This document shows positions 45,901-48,921 of a stretch of DNA of 64,000 nucleotides, piece after piece. Origin of the DNA: Bolinopsis microptera. Taxonomy: Eukaryota; Ctenophora; Tentaculata; Lobata; Bolinopsidae. The stretch is from the NCBI RefSeq assembly GCF_026151205.1, contig NC_087076.1, positions 939,692 through 1,003,691 on the forward strand, given 5' to 3'. Under the pieces are notes generated by a model. The model saw nothing but the letters and a program-made list of their open reading frames with translations. It did not search any database and was not told the DNA's origin. Numbering within the stretch: the stretch's first letter is position 1; each line of letters starts with the position of its first letter. The translations under genes and the position numbers were made by a program.

Positions 45901-48307
45901 AATTTGTAGTCTCCAATTTGGCTAAGATTTAAATCAGCTGTGACAAACTGGTAAAGAATCGTATCGCCGAAAGAACCAATTCTCTAGCGTACGTGTAACG
46001 CGTGTTATTGCAATAATAAGCTGTGGCCTCGTGACGTCATAAAGTCCCTCAGTGCGCGCTTGCATAGCGTAATACATTGCAAATGTTTATCATCGTCAAT
46101 AAAACACGTGTAACTCACTCAAATTTTAGAATTATGACTATTACCCTAGTTCTCCAAAATCCTTATAGTTTTGGCTATCATTCTAACTAAAGAAATAGCT
46201 GATTGGATGTACAGTGCTCACGTCATGATTTTAAACAGTGGTATAGGTTCTTGAACAGTGGCGGGTGAATGTACGGTTAGAAAGTTTCTGCTATTACAAC
46301 TTATGTCATATGTGATAATTTTGAATTGTTTTCATTGCTTAATTACACAAGCAGGGAGACTGCACCGATTATTTTTCCCCAGTCCATGAAACTCTAACGA
46401 ATTTAGAAAGGATCTAGATAAGTAGGAGTTTTTTTCAATTCCGAGAGCAATTATATTTATATCATAGCGAAATTTCTAACTTTAATCCGCATGTGTCAGC
46501 CAGTACAGGAGACAAGAAGTCAGGCTACTTTACGGCCGTTCCTCTGGGACCATTAGTAGAAGTAGCTTCTATCAGAACAGTGCCGTGGGAACAGAATTCC
46601 CGCCAAAATACCCGGTCTACCAAATAGTAATACTGATTGGAGTGTACGGTGTGCGGTGTGTTTTGAATTAGACTTACGGCTTACCTAGTTGTTATCCTAA
46701 TTGCATTATCATCGGTACATAACATAAATAAACTACTGGTAAGTTTAAATACCAAGTGCAAACGTGTTCAGTCAATCGACCCACTGAACAACTATAGAAT
46801 TTCCAAGACCCTATTATTCTCTGGCCATATATTACGGCACGATCGATTGTTAGATGGCTAAACGACCAACGTTAATCTATACAATTCTAAAACTATGAGC
46901 TAGCACTTTAATCTAAAAATACACTTTTTATATTACTCCTGATTTTTACATTTCACGTAAAACATTGTCGCCACAGGTTGATCATGGACACTAACAGCTT
47001 AATTTGAGATAAATGACTTGTGAGTTTCTCTAAAGTTAACTTTAAAGTTGTGTAGTCCAGTCATTTATGGACATTCATGGAAATGAACCTGCAAATGTTC
47101 AAATACTCACGAAACTTTGCACAGACCTTCCTGAAGGTCTGAATAAACGATTTCCGTTTGGAGACATTTTTTTGACCGTGGAGAAAACCCAGGAGGGCCA
47201 CGCCCATATTGACCCAATAACGTAACCGACCCCTTGCTTCTGAAGGTCGTAGAGACTTCAAAATAGGCATAACGAAGCGGCATATGCATGTTTATATAGG
47301 AGCTACTGAGCAACACATGGCCTAAAATCCTTAATTTTCGAGAGATTTGCCAAAAACCATTTTGGGCGTGGTACTGAGCCCATTTTTGATAGGATCGTGA
47401 TAGAGTCTTTAGACAGGGTGCAAAAGAACCGCAATTAGCATATTAATACATGACTTACGAACAAACATATGCCTTAAAGTGCTTACTTTTTCAGTTATTG
47501 GCGAAAAACTGATTTTCGGTTCCAGAAATCATGCAAAACTATGGGTGTCTGGTAAATTGGGCTATGAAGGCCCTAAAGGTTTTTAAATGTGTGCAAATTG
47601 TGCAGAATGGCCATGTTTATATACAACTTATGAAGCAACATGTACCCTAAATTACTTACTTTTCGAGTTATTCGGGGAAAAACATTGTATTATGTCCATT
47701 TTCTACCTGTAAAATACAGTCTAACGAGCTCCTCTGCGCGCGCAAGGGACTTTATGACGTCATCGCCAAAATAATACAAACGCTATTTACACGCGTTAGA
47801 GAGCAGTTAAAGATTTAGGAATTTCGACTCGTTGCTTAGTTTGCTATTTGTCACAATCTGTCAAAATATGAGGATAACTTTTTTTTCAGTTAACTGGTCC
47901 TTAAATACTAGCTATTTGATAACTTGTTATTAACAATTAGTGTTAAAACTTATCTCAATGTGAACTACAAGCTACAGGGGGGGGGGGGGGGGGGGGGGGG
48001 CGGGGGCTATTTGCAAAGTAGGGACAATGTGAACTACAAGCTACAGGGGGGGGGGGCTGGGGGCTATTTGCAAAGTAGGGACAATGTGAACTACAAGCTA
48101 CAGGGGGGGGGGGTCTGGGGCGGGGCCCGCTATTTGCAAAGTAGGGACAATGTGAACTACAAGCTACAGGGGGGGGGGGGGGCTATTTGCAAAGTAGTAT
48201 TTGCCCCTGAATGCACATACCGTGTATCCTATACCATTGCAGGAGCAGTGAGCTACTGTAGAGTTGCCGTTGTTAGCGGCTCCTGATAGCACCTGCTGAC
48301 ATCTCAT
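1..48307 (-). CDS. DMXL: DMXL / rabconnectin-3 alpha homologue (whole gene, 3' end outside window)
   Basis: DMX-like proteins are very large WD40 proteins that, with WDR7, regulate V-ATPase assembly and vesicle acidification; the yeast relative is Rav1. I assembled coding exons (minus strand) at 48307-48221, 44795-44670, 44388-44326, 44073-43904, 43761-43658, 43186-43099, 42898-42774, 42661-42565, 42454-42232, 42108-41984, 9674-9508, 8196-7994, 7318-7137, 6165-6000, 5699-5541, 5327-5239, 4915-1215 and 1074 to about 900. Recognition rests on WD40 segments such as LLTSCHDCIGRIW and ELILWRV, the Rav1p_C-type core with FYLAMKKKTL and KNAFVLLGQQRYE, and a matching order of blocks. Exon phases agree except at 8196 and across the 41984-9674 intron, where a small exon is probably missed. 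The C-terminal WD40 domain should lie beyond position 1. Confidence 0.9.
900..1074 (-). CDS. DMXL: DMXL exon entering the 66-nt array
   Basis: The acceptor CTGTTCAG|GA at 1075 fits the one-base overhang left by the previous exon (donor at 1215/1214). The translation contains LYLHALSNSD and LDMWTKV, which fits the DMXL block following the Rav1p_C core. The first donor met is ATCAG|GTATGT at 900/899; if it is skipped, the reading frame stays open through the array to the window edge. The exon end is therefore uncertain. Confidence 0.75.
1215..4915 (-). CDS. DMXL: DMXL large internal exon (Rav1p_C core)
   Basis: This 3.7-kb internal exon encodes about 1,234 residues without a stop. The true start is the acceptor TTATTTCAG|TTGGGAG, preceded by a branch-like TTATTAAC; the ATG at 4944 is inside the intron and is not a start. 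The exon ends at the donor CTAG|GTCAGT. The centre holds the strongly conserved block GVGWWVRSGIALKNLIE, then AMKKKTLLQSLYRT and KNAFVLLGQQRYEHAAAFFL, ending LALVVARLYE, the hallmark of DMX/Rav1 proteins. Acidic serine-rich linkers flank it. An unbroken internal exon of this size is unusual beside the other 60-220-nt exons of the gene and may reflect ancient intron loss. Confidence 0.93.
5020..5238. repeat. 10-nt minisatellite starting at a DMXL donor
   Basis: About 21 copies of a decamer (plus strand AGATATTTAG). On the minus strand it starts directly at the donor of the 5327-5239 exon: CCG|GTAAATATCT is followed by CTAAATATCT copies. The first unit thus contains intron positions +1 to +10. 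Confidence 0.92.
5239..5327 (-). CDS. DMXL: DMXL exon (GLLIKLPTKVQHVHNTFF)
   Basis: An 89-nt exon with acceptor CCCGTTTTGCAG|GTCTCG and donor GTCCG|GTAAAT. It starts in phase 0 and leaves two bases, which the next exon (4915) completes. It contains GLLIKLPTKVQHVHNTFF. An extra copy of the acceptor and exon start lies just upstream (5407-5429). Confidence 0.82.
5340..5435. repeat. duplicated 3' splice site with CCAGGTAA repeats between copies
   Basis: The acceptor and first exon bases of the 5327-5239 exon (minus strand CCCGTTTTGCAGGTCTCGAT) occur twice, about 85 nt apart. The space between holds repeated GGTAACCA units. The distal copy lacks the rest of the exon and would act as a decoy acceptor. 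Confidence 0.85.
5541..5699 (-). CDS. DMXL: DMXL exon (EEYYVVLVDNNQNTVLSIQ)
   Basis: A 159-nt exon, phase 0 at both ends, with donor ATCCAG|GTATTC. Two in-phase acceptors are possible, after CAG at 5700 or after AAG 12 nt upstream. The translation contains LEEYYVVLVDNNQNTVL, which fits the DMXL beta-strand block that precedes the central WD repeats. Confidence 0.78.
5750..6000. repeat. short minisatellite made of 5' splice-site copies
   Basis: About 23 copies of ACCAGGTAAC-like units (plus strand TTACCTGGTT), some with an added AACT. The unit is the donor of the adjacent exon, CTAACCAG|GTAACC, multiplied into the intron. Confidence 0.92.
6000..6165 (-). CDS. DMXL: DMXL exon (HVGRIAEVTASCAFLHTFP)
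   Basis: A 166-nt exon. The acceptor GTGTCCCAG|T at 6166 supplies the single base needed by the two-base overhang of the 7137 exon; its pyrimidine tract is weak. The donor AACCAG|GTAACC is the seed of the adjacent array. The translation includes YHVGRIAEVTASCAFLHTF, which matches the family's order of blocks. Confidence 0.75.
6666..6806. repeat. 21-nt repeat, possible plus-strand exon
   Basis: Six to seven copies of a GC-rich 21-mer. In one plus-strand frame it encodes repeated LHAANNV, and most differences between copies (GCC/GCT, CAC/CAT) are silent in that frame. A possible acceptor (AATCAG|GTGG at about 6650) and donor (CTCA|GTAAGA) flank it. It lies in a DMXL intron on the opposite strand. 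A small nested exon is possible, but I found no complete gene. Confidence 0.5.
6875..6938. promoter_or_regulatory. three tandem CRE-like motifs
   Basis: Two copies of GATCGATGACGTCATAAAGG and a third, broken one follow each other at a 24-nt spacing. TGACGTCA is the palindromic CRE recognised by CREB/ATF bZIP proteins. The array is inside a DMXL intron; its role is unknown. Confidence 0.5.
7137..7318 (-). CDS. DMXL: DMXL exon (SWFPKAFSV ... LELYRVV)
   Basis: A 182-nt exon with acceptor CTACAG|GTATCC and donor AGCAG|GTAAAC. It starts in phase 0, directly after the phase-0 end of the 7994 exon, so the join reads FTA-VSWFP. This matches the conserved AWxP and LRLY-type blocks of DMXL. It ends with a two-base overhang completed at 6165. 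Confidence 0.85.
7539..8019. repeat. 37-nt minisatellite: 13 tandem 5' splice sites
   Basis: Exactly 13 units of 37 nt (481 nt), essentially identical. On the minus strand each unit is the last 23 bases of the DMXL exon plus its donor, TTTACTGCT|GTGAGTATTAAC. Only the unit at 7983-8019 is joined to the exon body. Reading past a donor meets a TAA within the unit, so use of any downstream donor would truncate the protein. Confidence 0.96.
7994..8196 (-). CDS. DMXL: DMXL exon (FSLSHPYIPLVLTTS ... ELILWRV)
   Basis: A 203-nt exon containing FSLSHPYIPLVLTTS and GELILWRVSCIGPM followed by ILELARVD, the clearest DMXL WD40 match in this part. The donor ACTGCT|GTGAGT is the seed of the 37-nt array. 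The acceptor CCTCCAG|GTGTCC is shared with the array on the other side. The exon carries a run of six C where array copies have five. With six, the join to the 9508 exon is out of frame by one base; with five it reads GHRCPPIFSL in frame. Confidence 0.87.
8180..9445. repeat. composite minisatellite carrying about 27 copies of a 3' splice site
   Basis: Units of about 60 nt and shorter subunits repeat across 1.25 kb. Each contains, on the minus strand, CCTCCCAG|GTGTCCCCC, the polypyrimidine tract and acceptor of the DMXL 8196 exon, and most continue with its first bases CTATATTCTCCCTG. I count 28 acceptor copies including the one at the exon. In-frame stops lie between units. Confidence 0.95.
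9508..9674 (-). CDS. DMXL: DMXL exon (LLTAHFDGTVNLFTF ... CSGHR)
   Basis: A 167-nt exon with acceptor GCCCTTTCAG|GAAGGA and donor GGACACAG|GTCTGT. It encodes SLLTAHFDGTVNLFTF and later RCSGHR, aligned with the DMXL segment that has a HxDGSLNxW motif and ends CGHR. It starts in phase 0. The preceding identified exon (41984) leaves two bases, so a small exon in the giant intron is likely, unless a weaker donor a few bases on is used. Confidence 0.85.
9684..12254. repeat. 19-nt minisatellite, interrupted by a LINE
   Basis: Copies of GGCAAACTGTCAGGTACCA occupy 9684-10302 and resume at about 11899-12254, with a shortened variant (CACTGTCAGGTAC) interspersed on both sides. The right half repeats the same variants, so the LINE at 10303-11898 landed inside an existing array. 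The left end abuts the polypyrimidine tract of the DMXL acceptor at 9675. Confidence 0.95.
10303..11898 (-). mobile_element. 5'-truncated LINE, reverse transcriptase C-terminal half
   Basis: The open frame encodes DVVYFDFAKAFDSVNH, GVPQGSILGPLLF, the catalytic LYADDTKIW and a long C-terminal region ending near 10640. It stays open upstream to the truncation point, so the Met at 11860 is not a real start. The 3' end, near 10303, has AATAAA followed by an A tract on the minus strand, as expected for a poly(A)-tailed LINE. Endonuclease and the start of RT are missing. The motifs fit a Jockey/CR1-like non-LTR clade. Flanks are minisatellite on both sides; a target-site duplication cannot be told from the repeat. 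Dead but recent-looking: about 400 codons without a stop. Confidence 0.93.
12458..13262 (-). mobile_element. LINE fragment related to the 28-kb copy (thumb region), frameshifted
   Basis: Minus-strand frames from 13153 downward encode WPLAIYDIPITTVTRL and FLRKWLGVGHTLSGL, then, after a frameshift near 12850, a lysine/arginine-rich segment, then SLEMQSRWGEWRELVMKTDL. The last block is nearly identical to one in the 27.9-28.8-kb copy. Together they show a non-LTR element with an RT thumb followed by a zinc-knuckle and endonuclease region. This copy is broken by frameshifts and ends before the zinc knuckle. Confidence 0.78.
13263..14048. other. spacer upstream of SOD-like gene A
   Basis: No gene seen. 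It holds C-rich and G-rich homopolymer stretches (13533-13548 and two G runs at 13726-13757) and an AT-rich segment. A possible 5'-UTR acceptor, TTATTTCAG, ends at 13989, about 60 nt before the ATG. Confidence 0.5.
14049..14888 (+). CDS. secreted Cu/Zn superoxide dismutase-like protein A with lysine-rich insertion
   Basis: Single exon, 279 residues. Residues 1-16 form a signal peptide, so the protein is predicted extracellular. The fold of Cu/Zn SOD is clear: HGFHIH (H66, H69, H71), H88, H96, H107 and D110, and H246 give the copper ligands (H69, H71, H88, H246) and zinc ligands (H88, H96, H107, D110). The disulfide pair C80/C272 and the active-site arginine R269 are also present, so catalysis is plausible. 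Unlike ordinary SODs of about 155 residues, roughly 95 residues are inserted between the sixth and seventh strands (about 142-236), with a Lys/Arg tract at 174-196, the motif EKVWSDG and extra cysteines. The basic tract may bind heparan sulfate or other polyanions, as the tail of vertebrate SOD3 does (inference). It lies in the DMXL giant intron on the opposite strand. Confidence 0.9.
   Translation: MLICLLLLAAFQPIFAGGPRKASCTMKLHGTDIEVGKVVFESDGVMSQSIRLNIDGEPEDIVKGPHGFHIHTNAVVGNSCGKESTGGHFNPLSTTHGDITSIDVERHVGDFGNVNAGDRGEINFAADISVHESGSVGASFLGKPAIYCGPWLEKVWSDGKVETFYGEELLEVEKRKRKGKKGKKVKKCSKKREKKGLCINIPTFEIIRHDPDCYVPMTERWGFTLNSLKFRLKGPDSVVGRAAVLHAGKDDLGRGGDEGSAATGNAGGRIACCTLQLEK
14967..14972 (+). 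terminator. polyadenylation signal of SOD-like gene A
   Basis: AATAAA 79 nt after the stop codon. Confidence 0.7.
14973..16330. other. AT-rich spacer with CACGTG motifs
   Basis: No coding region recognised. Near 15389-15446 a short duplicated segment, GGTATTTATATTGGTCACGTG, places three CACGTG E-boxes within about 60 nt. The rest is AT-rich intronic sequence of DMXL. Confidence 0.5.
16331..18252. repeat. 17-nt minisatellite, about 113 copies
   Basis: Units of CCAGTCCCTGTCTCCCA/G fill 1.9 kb, with a common A/G alternation. The unit has no stop in any frame and 17 is not a multiple of three, so every frame yields a long spurious ORF on both strands. The minus strand, which is the sense strand of the DMXL pre-mRNA, is rich in GGG triplets (GGGAGACAGGGACTGG). 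Confidence 0.98.
18508..18673. promoter_or_regulatory. array of six fused CRE/E-box palindromes
   Basis: Six copies of TGACGTCACGTGA occur in two groups of three within a duplicated segment of about 120 nt, and part of a third copy follows. Each fuses TGACGTCA (CREB/ATF type) with an overlapping CACGTG (bHLH type). Located in the DMXL giant intron, about 3 kb upstream of SOD-like gene B. Confidence 0.6.
18700..19630. other. AT-rich spacer
   Basis: No gene, RNA or repeat recognised; only short chance ORFs. Confidence 0.5.
19636..20335. repeat. 106-nt tandem repeat with two X-box palindromes per unit
   Basis: Six units of about 105-106 nt. Each holds GTTACCATAGTAAC twice (first at 19714-19727 and 19735-19748), so about 12 in all. 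The sequence fits the RFX X-box pattern RYYNYY-N2-RRNRRY. The rest of the unit contains repeated CTGCTAACATCAC. Confidence 0.92.
20560..20936. repeat. about 62-nt tandem repeat, six copies
   Basis: Units include CTTGATCCTGACTACAGG, TATTAGGTTATCACACTTC and TAGTATTATCTTACTGTTC. The array ends directly before the hairpin at 20947. Confidence 0.93.
20947..21000. other. 25-bp-stem hairpin with 4-nt loop
   Basis: Arms 20947-20971 and 20976-21000 pair at 22 of 25 positions, plus one G-T pair, around the loop ACAG. The stem is far longer than expected by chance. It could be a foldback, a small-RNA precursor or a transposon remnant. Confidence 0.7.
21083..21345. promoter_or_regulatory. CACGTG / TGACGTCA array upstream of SOD-like gene B
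   Basis: The 20-nt unit CACGTGTCATGACGTCACAC is repeated in two blocks (21083-21174 and 21230-21337) that belong to a duplicated segment of about 147 nt. I count 11 CACGTG and 8 TGACGTCA. It sits 260-520 nt upstream of the likely start at 21606, a fitting position for a promoter or enhancer. Confidence 0.65.
21606..22517 (+). CDS. secreted SOD-like protein B, copper site degenerate
   Basis: Single exon, 303 residues from ATG 21606. I prefer this start because it gives a signal peptide (residues 1-15) directly before the SOD domain; the frame is open to an earlier ATG at 21501 that would bury it. All zinc ligands are kept (H81, H89, H100, D103), but the copper site is broken: the second His of HGFHVH is Q62 and the position of the last copper ligand is Y269 (VVIYSGRDDLG). 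The active-site arginine is P288. It is therefore unlikely to dismutate superoxide. As in paralogue A, an insertion separates strands six and seven, here about 125 residues, with EKIWSDG and a longer Lys/Arg tract (174-226). It may be a zinc-binding or structural extracellular protein (inference). Confidence 0.88.
   Translation: MLFSLFLFGTSSAIEAGCNMKLHNDGTEIGDVLFTEDGNYQTIKVMVEADPDLITRGLHGFQVHTRAVGGNDCSSDSIGGHYNPGRSSHGGFGSPPGFRHAGDVGNVRAGDRGEIDFSSEITIYPWKPVWGSGLTEPRKFCDPYYEKIWSDGRRMKLETEEAEHLLKLQEERQNKKTSKKRRKRSLLWKKQQRKKGSKKKDKKKKKIAKKNQSKRKNSKNVSPKKKVTYEIRQNDCYEPKWLQETWNFHEPKLTLLGEESIVGRAVVIYSGRDDLGSGGQETGNVGPPIACCTLELVESSGFD
22595..22600 (+). terminator. polyadenylation signal of SOD-like gene B
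   Basis: AATAAA 78 nt after the stop codon. Confidence 0.7.
22680..25500. other. spacer with small tandem repeats and a G22 run
   Basis: No gene recognised. It contains three copies of a 43-nt CAACTTAGCTGGAATCATACT-type unit (about 22685-22795), a run of 22 G at 24345-24366, and about five copies of a 21-nt TGTAGTGGGGTGGAAGAGGCG unit at 24518-24625. Confidence 0.6.
25504..25875. repeat. about 45-nt AT-rich tandem repeat, eight copies
   Basis: Units contain TTCTTAATAAATGTAATATA and TTTGTAGTGTTGTAATTAGT. Every unit includes AATAAA. Confidence 0.93.
25951..26705. mobile_element. TIR DNA element copy 1 (internally deleted)
   Basis: Terminal inverted repeats CAGGGTGGGCCAAAAGTCAG at 25951 and its complement ending at 26705 are flanked by TA on both sides, as in Tc1/mariner-type insertions. 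It lacks a transposase. Its two halves match, in reverse orientation, the ends of the element at 34964-37959, so it is a deletion derivative of the same family. Confidence 0.85.
26720..26922. repeat. 7-nt CAGTTAC minisatellite
   Basis: About 28 copies of CAGTTAC, starting right after the TIR element. Confidence 0.95.
27000..27940. other. spacer between repeat and LINE
   Basis: AT-rich; I see no gene or repeat. Confidence 0.5.
27945..29290 (+). mobile_element. 5'-truncated LINE 3' end with zinc knuckle and PD-D/ExK-like endonuclease
   Basis: An open frame to 28819 encodes a conserved block also found at 12.5 kb, then a zinc knuckle CKLCEERMGTIQHILAGC, then RPDLVIFSRSAKTVIWWELT with VPSEERIAESHEYKLDRY, the pattern of a restriction-like endonuclease placed C-terminal to RT (R2/NeSL/Dong-like arrangement). 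The RT itself is missing. After the stop comes a 3' UTR containing GGGGCGCCTGACAGGAAACC and GCCCCGAAACGGTGTCAGG. The coding part is intact, with no stop for about 290 codons, suggesting recent insertion. It runs antisense to DMXL in the giant intron. Confidence 0.82.
29783..29872. promoter_or_regulatory. cluster of five CACGTG palindromes at 20-21-nt spacing
   Basis: Five CACGTG sites, three of them within GCACGTGC, follow each other in units like GCACGTGCACATACAATATG. This phases them about two helical turns apart. A tandem repeat with possible bHLH binding; function unknown. Confidence 0.5.
29876..31460. other. spacer upstream of the GPCR gene
   Basis: No gene recognised. G runs occur near 30259-30280 and at 30919-30934. 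The stretch before 31461 is AT-rich and could contain a 5' UTR. Confidence 0.5.
31461..32813 (+). CDS. class A (rhodopsin-like) GPCR, two exons
   Basis: Exons 31461-31676 and 31878-32813 are joined in phase 0 (donor GATACAG|GTATGT, acceptor CCTGCAG|GTAGTC), giving 383 residues. Seven membrane segments are visible. TM1 has GNTLV, TM2 has NLAIADLLY with the conserved Asp, TM3 starts with Cys 25 residues before the conserved Arg, TM4 has Trp in VVWAWS, TM6 ends VSWLPY and TM7 has NPIIY. The second extracellular loop has the partner Cys (SDCEVV). The DRY motif is replaced by YRL (SLYRLLS), which keeps only the arginine. Two N-terminal Asn sites may be glycosylated. The tail contains repeated GNQVA segments. 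The ligand cannot be inferred. It is nested in the DMXL giant intron, antisense to it. Confidence 0.9.
33290..33295 (+). terminator. possible polyadenylation signal of the GPCR gene
   Basis: AATAAA about 480 nt after the stop; no nearer canonical signal seen. Confidence 0.4.
33430..34905. repeat. 61-nt minisatellite, about 24 copies
   Basis: Units contain AACGCTCTGTAACGCTCTAG and TTTAATAATTAAGTTAAGTA followed by AGTACAAGCTGTGTG. Some units lack one AACGCTCTGT subunit. Confidence 0.97.
34964..37959. mobile_element. TIR DNA element copy 2 (about 3 kb) with recurrent TTTGTCACA
   Basis: Terminal inverted repeats CAGGGTGGGCCAAAAGTCAG at 34964 and a near-identical complement ending at 37959 are flanked by TA. 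About 400 nt at the left and 300 nt at the right match copy 1 in reverse. The 2.2-kb interior is AT-rich, has no long ORF, and repeats TTTACTTTGTCACA-like motifs at irregular spacing (for example near 35502, 35568, 35948, 36292, 36640 and 36925; inverted near 37146 and 37302). It looks non-autonomous. Confidence 0.85.
38395..38962. repeat. 36-nt minisatellite, about 15 copies
   Basis: Units contain ACAAACTGAGCATTTGTGCA and GTTCCGTTCACATCGT. As 36 is a multiple of three, open frames occur on both strands; these are not genes. Confidence 0.97.
39396..41356 (+). CDS. five-exon gene for a 155-residue basic/acidic protein, function unknown
   Basis: Exons 39396-39437, 40207-40284, 40452-40499, 40705-40782 and 41135-41356 all join in phase 0 with consensus acceptors and donors (for example ACAAAG|GTGAAA, CCTCAG|GAAGAA, ATGCAG|GTACTT, ATCCCAG|GAAACT). 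The protein starts MAAYGTRIALLFTK, has an acidic middle with a repeated EDVVV, and ends in a basic, Asn/Thr/Arg-rich tail. A short segment PKLSLSLEEVV resembles the UAP56-binding motif of mRNA export adaptors; this is a weak similarity. I do not recognise a family. Its introns are filled with tandem repeats. Nested in the DMXL giant intron on the opposite strand. Confidence 0.65.
39443..40045. repeat. TATACACTA-type satellite filling intron 1 of the 155-residue gene
   Basis: Short units (TATACAC, TGTACAC, ACTA) with a higher-order duplication of about 140 nt. Strong local self-complementarity (TATACA and TGTATA). A similar block lies at 40500-40592, right behind the donor GAACAG|GTATAT of exon 3. 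Confidence 0.95.
40785..40976. repeat. 16-nt AAGTAGAGGACAAGTA repeat in intron 4 of the 155-residue gene
   Basis: About 12 copies, starting a few bases after the donor ATGCAG|GTACTT. Confidence 0.93.
41984..44795 (-). CDS. DMXL: DMXL N-terminal WD40 exons (nine exons)
   Basis: Exons 44795-44670, 44388-44326, 44073-43904, 43761-43658, 43186-43099, 42898-42774, 42661-42565, 42454-42232 and 42108-41984. All eight junctions keep frame. Blocks in order: GCDIVVLDDAFHRVQLI; GRIGAVSSHSVYIL (across a junction); LIVTGTELLIYRTADWKCAW; VTVSPDGRFFTTLSRNSKVI with KLW; VLLTSCHDCIGRIW; YIFQWFNNKAHSYR; an acidic, charged linker with EEEDFVVSDTDQPNEP; and FDMVVCVSPATGSFMGWRVE. This is the order in animal DMXL N-termini, including the LLTSCHDGVCRLW-type repeat. 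The charged linker is shorter than in vertebrates. Confidence 0.9.
44796..44958. repeat. tandem copies of a DMXL 3' splice site and exon start
   Basis: Three further copies of a 52-57-nt unit adjoin the exon at 44795. On the minus strand each contains CCTTGTTCAG|GTGTACTGTA and CAGGGTGTGATATTGTTGT, that is, the acceptor plus about 30 bases of exon. The copies then diverge into TAAC. Confidence 0.92.
44960..45883. other. DMXL intron 1, unique part
   Basis: No gene seen. Contains a short CACTTCA/TCAC-rich stretch (45330-45590). Confidence 0.5.
45884..47900. mobile_element. 2.0-kb non-autonomous TIR element flanked by TTAA(A)
   Basis: GGACCAGTTAACTGAAAAA at 45884 is repeated in inverse at 47882-47900, each flanked outside by TTAAA. 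Further in, a second inverted pair contains GACGTCATAAAGTCCCT (46034) and its complement AGGGACTTTATGACGTC (47743), with CGCGTG/CACGCG beside it. TTAA target sites suggest a piggyBac-like origin. No transposase ORF is present. Confidence 0.8.
47958..48192. repeat. about 50-60-nt repeat with long G runs in DMXL intron 1
   Basis: Four copies of ATGTGAACTACAAGCTACAG followed by a G run (10 to 24 G) and CTATTTGCAAAGTAGGGAC. It begins about 30 nt behind the donor of exon 1. G-run length differs in each copy. Confidence 0.93.
48221..48307 (-). CDS. DMXL: DMXL exon 1 with start codon
   Basis: ATG at 48307 opens MRCQQVLSGAANNGNST and continues to GIGYT, where donor ACACG|GTATGT follows. Animal DMXL proteins begin with MxxxQVLxGAxN-type sequence, and the next exon continues VYCTGCDIVVL in phase 0, so this is the true N-terminus. 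TOM70 ends 614 nt upstream on the same strand; that gap must hold the DMXL promoter. Confidence 0.88.
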
Positions 48308-48921
48308 ATTTAACAGAGCATCCTCTCCTTACATTCTCCTTGGAAAGGGATTAGTTTTACTAATATCAAACAGATTGTCTAGTTTACTCCCTTTATTAAA
48401 ATATTTCCAATGTTTGATTAAAGTAATCTTCTTGGTCGCATAATTAGAGTATTGAGAGAAATTGAAAGAAACTCAGTATTGTAAATCAATGAACTTTGCA
48501 TCACGGAAACCATATTAATCGTAAAGAGTGTAAAAATGAGCCAAAAAAAGCTCAAGTAAATCAAATATTCAACGTCTGGTAGTCACACTTGAGATAGCTT
48601 GTGGTTAGTTCTTTAATGGAAACGTGACGTCACTAAATGTCCTCAATAATATAAGTTGGTAAACAAAAGTTAATATTAATTCCACAAATGAAGGCAGAAG
48701 AGCCAAGTCTGCTCGAATGAGCAGATTATACAATAAGTATAACTGCTGCCATTCCAAGAAAACTGTAGAATCATAATCCCTTGCCTCAAATTACCAATGA
48801 CCAATTAAAAAAAGTTTTGCAAAAATATAATCGTGTTCAACTACTGTAATAAATTAATTGACAAACAATCTAGAATTTTGGTGTGTTGAAGAACCAGAAG
48901 TGTTCAGATAAGGTGATAGCA

